Source: Acidithiobacillus sp. (lineage in GTDB: Bacteria; Pseudomonadota; Gammaproteobacteria; Acidithiobacillales; Acidithiobacillaceae). Taken from it: a stretch of DNA of 35,491 nucleotides. This document shows, in pieces, positions 7,144 to 13,774 of this stretch (position 1 is its first letter; each line of letters starts with the position of its first letter). Made by a program: the position numbers and the translations under genes. Below the pieces are notes generated by a model, which made no database searches, was not told the DNA's origin, and was given only the letters and a program-made list of their open reading frames with translations. The stretch is from assembly GCA_028697715.1 (NCBI GenBank), contig JAQVDS010000026.1, forward strand, positions 1 to 35,491, read 5' to 3'.

Positions 7144-7208
7144 CATTGTGAGCGGCAATCCTCAAGGCTGGCGCGGGCTGGCCGGGCATTGTGAGCGCAT
7201 TGTGAGCG
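7144..7208 (+). repeat. Three 11-bp repeats CATTGTGAGCG
   Basis: Perfect copies lie at 7144-7154, 7187-7197 and 7198-7208; the last two abut head to tail. They form a second repeat family directly after the CTCGCGCG array. A second class of initiator or host-factor site within one origin is a plausible reading. Confidence 0.55.
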
Positions 7209-7281
7209 CCTGTATGAATTTTACTCACGTCCTGATGGCGCAATGTGCCGTCTATAAAAAAGGGGGGTGGCGGGTGTGGTG

Positions 7282-7380
7282 GCAGGGTGCAACCACAAAA
7301 AAAAGAAGTGGCCGGGCAAGTAGCCAGTGGCCGCCACAAAAAAAAGAGGTCGCGCCCTAGTCGCACCCTGCAACCATAAA
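7282..7380. repeat. A-tract repeats and 9-bp inverted repeat
   Basis: GCAGGGTGC (7282-7290) is inverted as GCACCCTGC (7363-7371). Between and after them, three units of the form CCACAAAAAAAAGA (near 7293 and 7335) or CCATAAAAAAGG (near 7374) recur at about 40-bp intervals. A-tracts at this spacing would bend DNA or supply an easily melted stretch beside the repeats. A terminator role is possible but less likely. Confidence 0.4.
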
Positions 7381-7429
7381 AAAGGCTGGCGCTGTTACTG
7401 CGTAACGACACACTGACTAACTGCCCCGT

Positions 7430-7448
7430 GGGACACTGGCGGGACACT
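7430..7448 (+). repeat. Right-end GGGACACT pair, candidate arm sites
   Basis: GGGACACT occurs at 7430-7437 and 7441-7448, an 11-bp direct periodicity close to one helical turn, about 120 bp inside attR. The same octamer lies 90 bp inside attL (319-326) and, inverted, at 450-457. This is consistent with integrase or excisionase arm binding. Confidence 0.45.
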
Positions 7449-7467
7449 CAGGGGCGAAAAGCGGGAG

Positions 7468-7476
7468 TTATCCACA
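7468..7476 (+). promoter_or_regulatory. DnaA box, element right end
   Basis: TTATCCACA is a perfect strong DnaA box at the right edge of the repeat region, as expected for a replication origin that loads host factors. It is paired with the inverted copy at 411-419. Confidence 0.5.
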
Positions 7477-7564
7477 ACACAAGGGAAAAGCCGCTGGATG
7501 GTAAGGCTCTGTTTTTATAGTCGCATTTATTGCCCGTTTGTTGCGGAGTGTGCAACGTCCCTGC

Positions 7565-7610
7565 CCTTTTAAGCCGTGGGTCATGGGTTCGAATCCCATC
7601 GCTCCCACCA
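7565..7610 (+). pseudogene. attR with displaced 3' half of the original tRNA-Lys
   Basis: The 18-bp core (7565-7582) is followed by ATGGG-TTCGAAT-CCCAT, then CGCTCCC and ACCA, i.e. a complete T-arm, acceptor 3' strand and CCA. There is no tRNA 5' half, so it is a remnant. Its T-stem pairs differ from those of the intact gene at 183-258 (A-T and T-A replace G-C and A-T), with base pairing preserved. It marks the right boundary of the integrated element. Confidence 0.92.
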
Positions 7611-7881
7611 TGTCAAATTTTGGTCTCTCCTGTCGCGTGCCTGCTCGTGCCAGCGCAAGTCCGACCATGGTTGGCAGCGAGCGACTCCGCGGCCTGGACT
7701 CGAATCCCTTGCAATGCGCAGGATATGCTCTAATCTCTACCATTGCGGGGTGATGTGTCTGCCAGCTAGGAGAACGAGGAGCGTTTCCTATTTTCGGCTT
7801 TCCGCCATCAGTATGGTGGGTGCAAAGGAAGTAGGAACAGATCACCCGATTAAGAGAATGGCGAACAACCTGGAGGATTGG
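7611..7881. other. Intergenic stretch right of attR, no gene seen
   Basis: About 270 bp between the element and the globin-like gene. Short ORFs run across attR here but none has a Shine-Dalgarno or recognisable product. A weak promoter-like TTGCAA (7709-7714) with TAATCT (7731-7736) could serve the next gene. No convincing terminator or repeat was found. Confidence 0.4.
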
Positions 7882-8421
7882 ATGGAGTTGTTAGAGTGTG
7901 CCCAGCAAGACTCGCAGTTACAGGCTTTCATTACAATCGCCGGGATTACTGCAGAGGATCTTTGCTTGTTGCAGCGGGCAGCACCCAAAATTGTTCCGAT
8001 CGTTCCCGAGGTGGTGGATCTGTTGCAGGCCAATCTGTTGCAGCAGGAGCAAATTGCCGCCAAGCTCGGCCAGGCTTATGGTAACTACGCAGCGCACCTC
8101 GGCCAGTGGTTGACGAATCTTTTTTCGGGTCCGCACGATGCCGGCTTCCTGCGCCAACAAGAGGAGTTGGGCAAACAAAATGTACAACATAAAATCCCGC
8201 CCCTGTATAACGCCTTTATCATGAGCTTTTTGCGCGCGGCATTGCCGCATTCCTTTGGTAAGAATGCCATTGCCCGAGAGTTTCCGGACGGTGCGCTGAC
8301 CGCGGCTACCCTTCGGCTTCTCGATTTGTGTCAATATCTTACGGATCGAGCGTATACTACCCGTCTACTGGAGGTTACCGGTATCTCAAAATCACTCCTT
8401 GATCGTTTGATGACCGCATGA
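7882..8421 (+). CDS. Protoglobin-like sensor domain protein
   Basis: 179 aa from ATG 7882, which has GGAGG at 7872-7876. Earlier in-frame ATGs (7858, 7813) lack this site. The all-helical sequence matches the globin-coupled-sensor/protoglobin pattern: an N-terminal segment with GITAEDLCLLQRAAP, a central LGQWLTNLFSG, then LGKQNVQHKIPPLYNAF and a helical end. In haem-binding members the position of Asn100 is normally the proximal His (G-x-x-H-x-x-x-G-x-P); here the nearest His is 103. Haem binding is therefore uncertain. The gene sits 7 bp upstream of an EAL-HDOD gene, suggesting joint signalling. The assignment is by pattern only. Confidence 0.65.
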   Translation: MELLECAQQDSQLQAFITIAGITAEDLCLLQRAAPKIVPIVPEVVDLLQANLLQQEQIAAKLGQAYGNYAAHLGQWLTNLFSGPHDAGFLRQQEELGKQNVQHKIPPLYNAFIMSFLRAALPHSFGKNAIAREFPDGALTAATLRLLDLCQYLTDRAYTTRLLEVTGISKSLLDRLMTA

Positions 8422-8428
8422 CGACTGT

Positions 8429-9679
8429 ATGACTGAAGAATCAGATAAAAGCGCCGCAAACCTGGACTTGGTAGCCCGTCAGGCCATCCTGGATGCCAAA
8501 GGCAACGTGCAGGCCTACGAATTGTTGGCGCGGGAAGAGTATAGCCCAACCGAAGACCCGTTTCTGGCTTCGGCACAGGTTTTGGTAAAGGTGTTTTCGA
8601 TCTACCAACTGGAGCAGCTTCTCGACGGGAAAAGAGCCTTTATCAATTTTACAAATAGTTTGTTTGATGAAAAAACGTTGGAATTGTTTCCCTGCGATCG
8701 CGTCGTTCCGGAGTTCACTATTACCGAAGCACCAAATCGCGAATTTTTGGGAAAAATACAGTACTTGAAGAAGGCTGGTTTTCGGATTTCCCTCGACAGG
8801 TTTTCTGGTAAAGCCTGGGAAGTTCCGCTGTTACCATGGATGAATTATGTAAAAATTGATGTGCACGAGATTGCTGCGGCGGATATGCAAAATTTACTGA
8901 AACTAGTCCGCGCACAGAAGTATGCTACCGGCATGCCGTTACTCATTGCTACCCGTGTAGAGACGCGGGAACAGGCGGCCAACTGTTTCGGCACTGGTTT
9001 TGACTGGAGTCAGGGATACTTTTTCATGCGGCCGCAAGTCGTGTCCAATCCTCGTGTCGGCAACGATCAAAGAAATCTCTTTCAGCTATTGAATTTGCTC
9101 TCCGAGGACGGACCGATTGATGAGATTGAGGAGGGCTTTCGTCGCGATCCGGCCTTGTCGGTGCAACTGCTGCGCTATCTTAATTCTGCGGGCATGCGCC
9201 GTGGTCGCGAAATCGATAGTATCCGGCAAGCCTTGCTTGTCTTGGGTCGAGTTCCCCTGCAACGCTGGCTGACGCTGCTTATGTTCACCAGTCAGGGGCC
9301 ACGCAAGCACTCCCTGCTGGCAATGGCCAGTAGCCGTGCGCGCCTTGCGGAATTGCTGCGCCAAGAGAGTACACATCTGGAGCAATCACCGGAGGCGTTG
9401 CACCGCTCATTTCTGGTGGGAATGTTGTCGCTGGTTGATGCCCTGTTCGACCAGCCGCTGATAGACATCCTGAAAGAACTGAAACTGCACCCCTCAATCA
9501 CTACGGCATTGTTGGAGCGTGATGGTGAGGATGGTGTCCTGCTCCGGCTTCTCGAGAGTGTAGAGCGGGGAGATTACCGGGCGATACAACAGTGGGCGAC
9601 CCAAGTGGGAGTTCCGGTGGAGAGCGTCAATCGCTTAGCCCTGGAGGCCATGGCCTGGACTGCGGCGCTGCCGCGTTAG
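8429..9679 (+). CDS. EAL-HDOD (YuxH-type) signalling protein
   Basis: 416 aa from ATG 8429, 7 bp after the globin-like gene. Residues about 10-205 form a divergent EAL domain: VARQAILDAKGNVQAYELLAR and, later, ISLDRFSGKAWEVPLL. The ELLAR motif is kept, but most metal and catalytic acids of active c-di-GMP phosphodiesterases are not evident. Residues about 215-410 form an HDOD domain (DPALSVQLLRYLNSAGM, IRQALLVLGRVPLQRWL). COG3434 proteins with this order are usually catalytically inactive regulators. The stop overlaps the convergent TonB-like gene by 4 bp. Confidence 0.85.
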   Translation: MTEESDKSAANLDLVARQAILDAKGNVQAYELLAREEYSPTEDPFLASAQVLVKVFSIYQLEQLLDGKRAFINFTNSLFDEKTLELFPCDRVVPEFTITEAPNREFLGKIQYLKKAGFRISLDRFSGKAWEVPLLPWMNYVKIDVHEIAAADMQNLLKLVRAQKYATGMPLLIATRVETREQAANCFGTGFDWSQGYFFMRPQVVSNPRVGNDQRNLFQLLNLLSEDGPIDEIEEGFRRDPALSVQLLRYLNSAGMRRGREIDSIRQALLVLGRVPLQRWLTLLMFTSQGPRKHSLLAMASSRARLAELLRQESTHLEQSPEALHRSFLVGMLSLVDALFDQPLIDILKELKLHPSITTALLERDGEDGVLLRLLESVERGDYRAIQQWATQVGVPVESVNRLALEAMAWTAALPR

Positions 9680-10269
9680 AGAAAGTTCCAGGTCCTGATG
9701 ATTCGCAGATTCTGTGGTGGCCGTTGCCAGGCTGGCGGCAGGGGGGGGAACGGCGCTGCGCTGATCAGGATTTCCCGTACCGCTTTGGCAAGGATCTGGT
9801 TGTTCTCGCCCTCTACTATCTCTATGCCCAGTAATTCCCCGGAAGGTGAGATCGTCACGGCGACCACGATCTTGCCAGTGGGGAGTTTTTCTCGGGTGAG
9901 CTGGGCTTTGGCCATATCGACGATATGTTTTTGCCAGAGTAGGAGATAGTCGGCGAGTTCCCGTTGTTTGAGTGTCGTTGGCGGGGTCTCGGCCCGTTCC
10001 TGGCTGCTGGGTAGCCCTGGTCCTTGTGCCAGACTCGGGATATCGCTGGCCGGATGGAGCTGGTGGCGTTGCGGCAGGGGGGCCAGGGTGATTTCTACCC
10101 GTGAATCATGCGCTCGCTGCGCATTCTGGATGGTTTGCTGTGCGGGCATGAGAGCTGCCCAAAACAGCAGGAGGAGAGATCCGATGACCGCAGTAGCGGC
10201 AAGCAGCCAGGGGAAGAGTTGATCGAGATCGTCTGCCTTGGGTACGAATAGTCGAGCCAAGTACAGCAT
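9676..10269 (-). CDS. TonB-family C-terminal domain protein
   Basis: 197 aa from ATG 10269; an in-frame TTG at 10308 would add 13 residues, and neither start has a clear Shine-Dalgarno. One membrane anchor is predicted at about residues 20-40 (FPWLLAATAVIGSLLLLFWAAL). A polar linker and a short helix (about 105-125) follow. The C-terminal 75 residues match a TonB/TolA-type energy-transducer domain (LPTGKIVVAVTISPSGELLGIEI, then AAPFPPLPPAW). It probably spans the periplasm and contacts an outer-membrane partner. No ExbB, ExbD or receptor gene is adjacent. It lies 90 bp after hemB on the same strand. Confidence 0.7.
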   Translation of the reverse strand: MLYLARLFVPKADDLDQLFPWLLAATAVIGSLLLLFWAALMPAQQTIQNAQRAHDSRVEITLAPLPQRHQLHPASDIPSLAQGPGLPSSQERAETPPTTLKQRELADYLLLWQKHIVDMAKAQLTREKLPTGKIVVAVTISPSGELLGIEIVEGENNQILAKAVREILISAAPFPPLPPAWQRPPQNLRIIRTWNFL

Positions 10270-10358
10270 CGTACTTATGGAAATCACCCGAAGCCAGAAC
10301 CATGGCAAGGCCAGTGATTCTCGGATCCGGGATCGACGGCGACGGGAAGCGGCTGGAT

Positions 10359-11345
10359 TTACCGGAGCCAGTCACAAACCTCCACGGCCGAATAGGTGAT
10401 GATACCGTCGGCGCCCGCACGTTTGATGGCAAGCAGGGACTCCAACACCGAATTTTGTAGATCTAGGTAACCGGCCTGGGCCGCAGCGCGCAACATGCTG
10501 TATTCCCCCGACACCTGATAGGCGAAGACGGGAAAGTCGCAACGTTCCCGTACATCGCGGATGAGGTCCAGATAGGCCATAGCCGGTTTGACGATGACCA
10601 TGTCGGCCCCTTCTTCCAGGTCCAGGTCCAGTTCGCGAAAGGCTTCGCGACGATTGGCCGGGTCCATCTGATAGGCGCGGCGATCCCCAAAACTGGGGGC
10701 GCTGTCGGCCGCATCGCGAAACGGTCCATAAAAAGCGCTAGCATACTTGATGGCGTAGGAGAGAACCGCTACGTTTTCGTGCCGTGCTGCATCCAGCGCC
10801 TCGCGAATGGCCAGTACCATACCATCCACCATCCCCGAAGGGGCGATGACATCTACCCCCGCCTCGGCGTAGGAGAGAGCTTGCTGCTGCAGATTTTCCA
10901 GGGTGGCATTGTCGTCGCGATCACCGTGCGCATCGAGCACGCCGCAGTGGCCGTGATCGGTGTATTCGCAAAAGCAGGCATCGGCAATCACCAGAAGATT
11001 CGGGAAGCGTTCCTTGATGGTGCGGCTGGCGCGCTGTACCAGTCCCTCACTCGCCCACGAGGCGCTGCCCACGGCGTCCTTGGCCGGGGCATCCAACACG
11101 CCAAACAGCAGTACCCCTGGAATGCCACGATCCACGGCATCGCCACAGAGGCGTAACGCCGAGTCGATACTGTGGCGAAACACTCCAGGCATGCTGGCGA
11201 TTTCGCTGCGAATCGCCTCGCCCTCTACGAGAAAGATTGGTAACAGAAAGTCGCTGGGATGCAGATGGGTCTCGCGCAACAGGGCGCGCATGGCTGCCTG
11301 GCGACGCAGGCGGCGGGGCTGATGGCGCAAGGAATGGAGTTTCAT
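10359..11345 (-). CDS. hemB: Delta-aminolevulinic acid dehydratase (porphobilinogen synthase)
   Basis: 328 aa, normal for the family. It condenses two 5-aminolevulinate molecules to porphobilinogen in cytoplasmic tetrapyrrole synthesis. Schiff-base lysines are Lys200 (SYAIKYASAFYGPFR) and Lys253 (VIVKPAMAYLD). The metal site DACFCEYTDHGHCG supplies Cys124, Cys126 and Cys134, so a zinc-dependent type is expected. ATG 11345 has AGGAGGAAAG upstream and overlaps the hemD stop (ATGA), indicating translational coupling. It follows hemC and hemD in the same operon. Confidence 0.97.
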   Translation of the reverse strand: MKLHSLRHQPRRLRRQAAMRALLRETHLHPSDFLLPIFLVEGEAIRSEIASMPGVFRHSIDSALRLCGDAVDRGIPGVLLFGVLDAPAKDAVGSASWASEGLVQRASRTIKERFPNLLVIADACFCEYTDHGHCGVLDAHGDRDDNATLENLQQQALSYAEAGVDVIAPSGMVDGMVLAIREALDAARHENVAVLSYAIKYASAFYGPFRDAADSAPSFGDRRAYQMDPANRREAFRELDLDLEEGADMVIVKPAMAYLDLIRDVRERCDFPVFAYQVSGEYSMLRAAAQAGYLDLQNSVLESLLAIKRAGADGIITYSAVEVCDWLR

Positions 11346-12130
11346 GCGCTTTCCTCCTGTTGGCTCGCCCAATCCTCCAAGGCGGCGATCAAGCCGGCAT
11401 TGCTTGCCTCCGGTGCCACCCAAGGAGCGGGTAGGCCCTTGCTGGTGATAGCTTCTGCCGTCAGCGGGCTGATGGCGATGATGGGGGTCTTTTTCAGCCA
11501 GCGCTGCCCAAGCCCCCCGACCATCTGGTAAAAATTGTGAAAAATTTCTGGGCTGGTGACGGTGACCGCATTGAGCTCGCCCCGCGCCCAGGCATGCAGC
11601 AGTGGCGTTGGGTTCGCCCCGGGAACGACGCGGCGGTAGCAGAAAATCTTCTCTACCATGGCGCCCCGCTCTTCGAGGGTCTGCTCGATGAGCTCGCGCC
11701 CCTGGTCGCCGGCAAAGAGAGCGAAGCGTTGACTAGCCACCGTCTGCCACTCCGGGTTTTCCAACAGGCCTTCCGAGCCTGCGCGCTTGGGTGCCAGGGC
11801 TACCTCGATGCCAAACTCGGCAATGGCTTTGGCACTCTCTCGGCCGATGGCGGCAACCTGGACCGATGCCGGCCACGCATGTTGCCCGCGACTCTGCCAT
11901 CGACTCAAGGCAAAATGCACGGCATTGCGGCTGGTAAACACGGCCCAATCAAATGAATCGAGTTGGTCCAGGGCCGCATCCAGGGAATGCCAGGTCGCAG
12001 GCGCATCGATCTGTAACGCCGGGAAGGCGATGGCGCGTGCGCCCAGGCGTTGCAGCTCCGCGATCAGTTCGGTGGACTGTTCCTTCGGCCGGGTGACGAC
12101 GATACCTTTGTTTTGCAGGATAACGCTCAT
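11342..12130 (-). CDS. hemD: Uroporphyrinogen-III synthase
   Basis: 262 aa. It cyclises hydroxymethylbilane from HemC to uroporphyrinogen III, inverting ring D. Recognisable elements are GIVVTRPKEQSTELIAEL at the N-terminus, DWAVFTSRNAVHF, then FALFAGDQGRELIEQTLEERG and the C-terminal AISPLTAEAI. The family is very divergent, so the position between hemC and hemB matters for the call. ATG 12130 overlaps the hemC stop in ATGA, and its own stop overlaps hemB. Confidence 0.93.
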   Translation of the reverse strand: MSVILQNKGIVVTRPKEQSTELIAELQRLGARAIAFPALQIDAPATWHSLDAALDQLDSFDWAVFTSRNAVHFALSRWQSRGQHAWPASVQVAAIGRESAKAIAEFGIEVALAPKRAGSEGLLENPEWQTVASQRFALFAGDQGRELIEQTLEERGAMVEKIFCYRRVVPGANPTPLLHAWARGELNAVTVTSPEIFHNFYQMVGGLGQRWLKKTPIIAISPLTAEAITSKGLPAPWVAPEASNAGLIAALEDWASQQEESA

Positions 12131-13044
12131 GCTGGTTGCAACTCCTTGATGATCTTTCCCGCCCCTTGCTGCAGAAGGTCCTCTGCAACCCGCTCGCCCA
12201 AGGCGACAGGGTCGCTGCCGGCTGCCTCTGCGCGCAATACCGTCTCGCCGTCCGGGCTCGCCACGCGGCCTTCGAGTTTCAGCATACCTTCTTCCCAACG
12301 AGCGAGGGCGGCTACCGGTAGACGGCAGTCGCCGCCCAGGGTGCGATTCATGGCCCGTTCCGCGCGGACACAAAGACTGGTTTCCAGATGGGCAAGGGGC
12401 AGTACCAAGGACCGCGTTTTTTCGTCATCGGCGCGGATCTCGATGCCAATCGCTCCTTGTCCTACCGCTGGCAAGGAATCTTCCACCGCAAAGAAGCTGC
12501 GGATCCGTTCCTCCATCCCCAAGCGCTTGAGTCCGGCCGCTGCAAGAATGATCGCGTCATAGTCGCCGCGGTCGAGCTTGGCCAGGCGGGTGGCGACATT
12601 GCCACGCAAGTCATCGAGTTGCAGGTCGGGTCGCCGGTGCAGTAGCTGCGCCCGCCGCCGCAGGCTGGAGCTTCCCACCCGCGCGCCTTTGGGCAGCGCC
12701 ATTTCATTCTCGTACTGCGCGGCGACAAAGGCGTCGCGCACATCTTCCCGCTCCAGGATCACGGCCAGCTCTAGACCCTCGGGCTGCAGCGCGGGTACAT
12801 CTTTCATGGAATGGACGGCGAGATCGACCTCGCCTGCGAGTAGCGCACTCTCGATTTCTTTGACGAATAGACCCTTGCCTCCCAATTGATGCAAGGGGGC
12901 TGCCAGCTCGCGGTCGCCAGTCGTGGTCATTGGTACGAGGTCCACGGAGAGGAAAGGATCCCGTGTCAGCAAGGCCTCGCGCACGTGCTCTGCTTGCCAG
13001 AGTGCGAGGGGGCTGGCGCGAGTGCCGATACGCAATGGGTCCAT
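12127..13044 (-). CDS. hemC: Porphobilinogen deaminase (hydroxymethylbilane synthase)
   Basis: 305 aa from ATG 13044. It polymerises four porphobilinogens to hydroxymethylbilane on a dipyrromethane cofactor held by Cys240 (GGDCRLPVAA). Other signatures are the N-terminal LRIGTRASPLALWQA, and HSMKDVPA with its catalytic Asp nearby. An in-frame ATG at 13083 would add 13 residues, but a good promoter (-35 at 13106-13101, -10 at 13084-13079) overlaps that codon, so the start at 13044 is preferred. First gene of the hemC-hemD-hemB operon. Confidence 0.97.
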   Translation of the reverse strand: MDPLRIGTRASPLALWQAEHVREALLTRDPFLSVDLVPMTTTGDRELAAPLHQLGGKGLFVKEIESALLAGEVDLAVHSMKDVPALQPEGLELAVILEREDVRDAFVAAQYENEMALPKGARVGSSSLRRRAQLLHRRPDLQLDDLRGNVATRLAKLDRGDYDAIILAAAGLKRLGMEERIRSFFAVEDSLPAVGQGAIGIEIRADDEKTRSLVLPLAHLETSLCVRAERAMNRTLGGDCRLPVAALARWEEGMLKLEGRVASPDGETVLRAEAAGSDPVALGERVAEDLLQQGAGKIIKELQPA

Positions 13045-13078
13045 GCCAAATTTCGTCGATTGCCGGAGAATGTTCCTC

Positions 13079-13106
13079 ACCATAGCAGTGCCACTACTCC
13101 TGTCAA
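13079..13106 (-). promoter_or_regulatory. Candidate hemC promoter
   Basis: On the minus strand, TTGACA (13106-13101), a 16-bp spacer and TATGGT (13084-13079). It would start transcription near 13072, downstream of the alternative hemC ATG at 13083, and so supports ATG 13044. Confidence 0.5.
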
Positions 13107-13124
13107 GCAGTTGTGGATGAATGA

Positions 13125-13154
13125 TTGCTGAATTTCCAGTGCCTGCGATACAAT
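13125..13154 (+). promoter_or_regulatory. Candidate pal promoter
   Basis: TTGCTG (13125-13130), 18-bp spacer, TACAAT (13149-13154), 27 bp before the pal start codon. It is divergent from the hemC promoter within a 137-bp intergenic region. Confidence 0.5.
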
Positions 13155-13181
13155 CCCTATTATTCCTTTGGAGAAGAAACC

Positions 13182-13757
13182 ATGCAGCTTCGCAGTGTCG
13201 TCGTCGTGTTCGGCCTCTCTTTTTTGGCGCTGTCTGGTTGCGCGCGCAATGTCGGCAGTGGTGCCCCCACCGCAGTCACGCCCGTGGCGCCGGTGAGCTC
13301 GGTCGCTACCAATGGCTACAATGGCCAGGGCGTCGGCTCTCAGGACCTCAACACCAACGGTCCCATTGGCGGTAGTAACCGCGGCCTGACGGCGGCGGAA
13401 TTGGCGGCATTGCCCAGCCATCTGCGTGTTCACTTTCCCTTCGACAGCGACAGTATGGATGCCAACGGCCAGGCCATTGCTGCCGAAAACGCCCAGTTCA
13501 TGATGAATCATGCCCACGTACAGGTGCGCCTGGAAGGCAACACCGATGATCGGGGCACGCAGGAATACAATCTGGCCCTGGGCGAACGGCGTGCGGAAAC
13601 TGTCAAGCGCTATCTGGAGTCTCAGGGAGTAAGCGCTGCCCGTATCAGTACGGTCAGCTTTGGCAAGGACAACCCTCTCTGCAGCCAGAATGATCAGGCA
13701 TGCTGGGCGCGCAATCGGCGCGTCGACTTTGTGTACAGCGGGGGGTACAACGGCTGA
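13182..13757 (+). CDS. pal: Peptidoglycan-associated lipoprotein Pal
   Basis: 191 aa from ATG 13182, with GGAGAAG upstream. The lipoprotein signal peptide ends at LSGC (Cys20), followed by a Ser/Gly/Asn-rich linker to about residue 75. The OmpA-like peptidoglycan-binding domain follows: VHFPFDSDSMD, LEGNTDDRGTQEYNLALGERRA and SFGKDNPLC to the end. It ties the outer membrane to the cell wall as part of Tol-Pal. The Tol genes lie 2.9-6.2 kb away on the opposite strand instead of directly upstream. Confidence 0.96.
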   Translation: MQLRSVVVVFGLSFLALSGCARNVGSGAPTAVTPVAPVSSVATNGYNGQGVGSQDLNTNGPIGGSNRGLTAAELAALPSHLRVHFPFDSDSMDANGQAIAAENAQFMMNHAHVQVRLEGNTDDRGTQEYNLALGERRAETVKRYLESQGVSAARISTVSFGKDNPLCSQNDQACWARNRRVDFVYSGGYNG

Positions 13758-13774
13758 TCTGGAGGTCGTTTTCG

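Larger units (their letters stand above)
213..7582. mobile_element. Integrative element in tRNA-Lys with plasmid-like replication module (about 7.35 kb)
   Basis: The element is bounded by an 18-bp perfect direct repeat, CCTTTTAAGCCGTGGGTC, in the tRNA anticodon arm. A tyrosine recombinase gene is the first large gene inside attL, as is usual for tRNA-integrated islands. Inside, genes for an AlpA-like protein, a winged-helix-like protein, a Toprim primase-like protein and a RepA-like helicase run in one direction with overlapping start and stop codons. A repeat-rich non-coding right end resembles a replication origin. No relaxase, type IV secretion, capsid, terminase or recognisable cargo gene was found. 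It could be an integrated plasmid, a mobilisable element without its own relaxase, or a phage satellite. Confidence 0.9.

Noticed and set aside
7686..7722. Second tRNA fragment after attR
   Set aside because: CTCGAATCCC resembles a T-loop but no matching stem, acceptor or anticodon arm could be found.
7530..7881. Short plus-strand ORFs crossing attR, including an extended start for the globin-like gene
   Set aside because: They begin inside the tRNA remnant and lack ribosome sites; GGAGG before ATG 7882 fits the domain start.
13042..13083. hemC start at ATG 13083
   Set aside because: A consensus-like promoter overlaps this codon, and the family N-terminus begins at ATG 13044.
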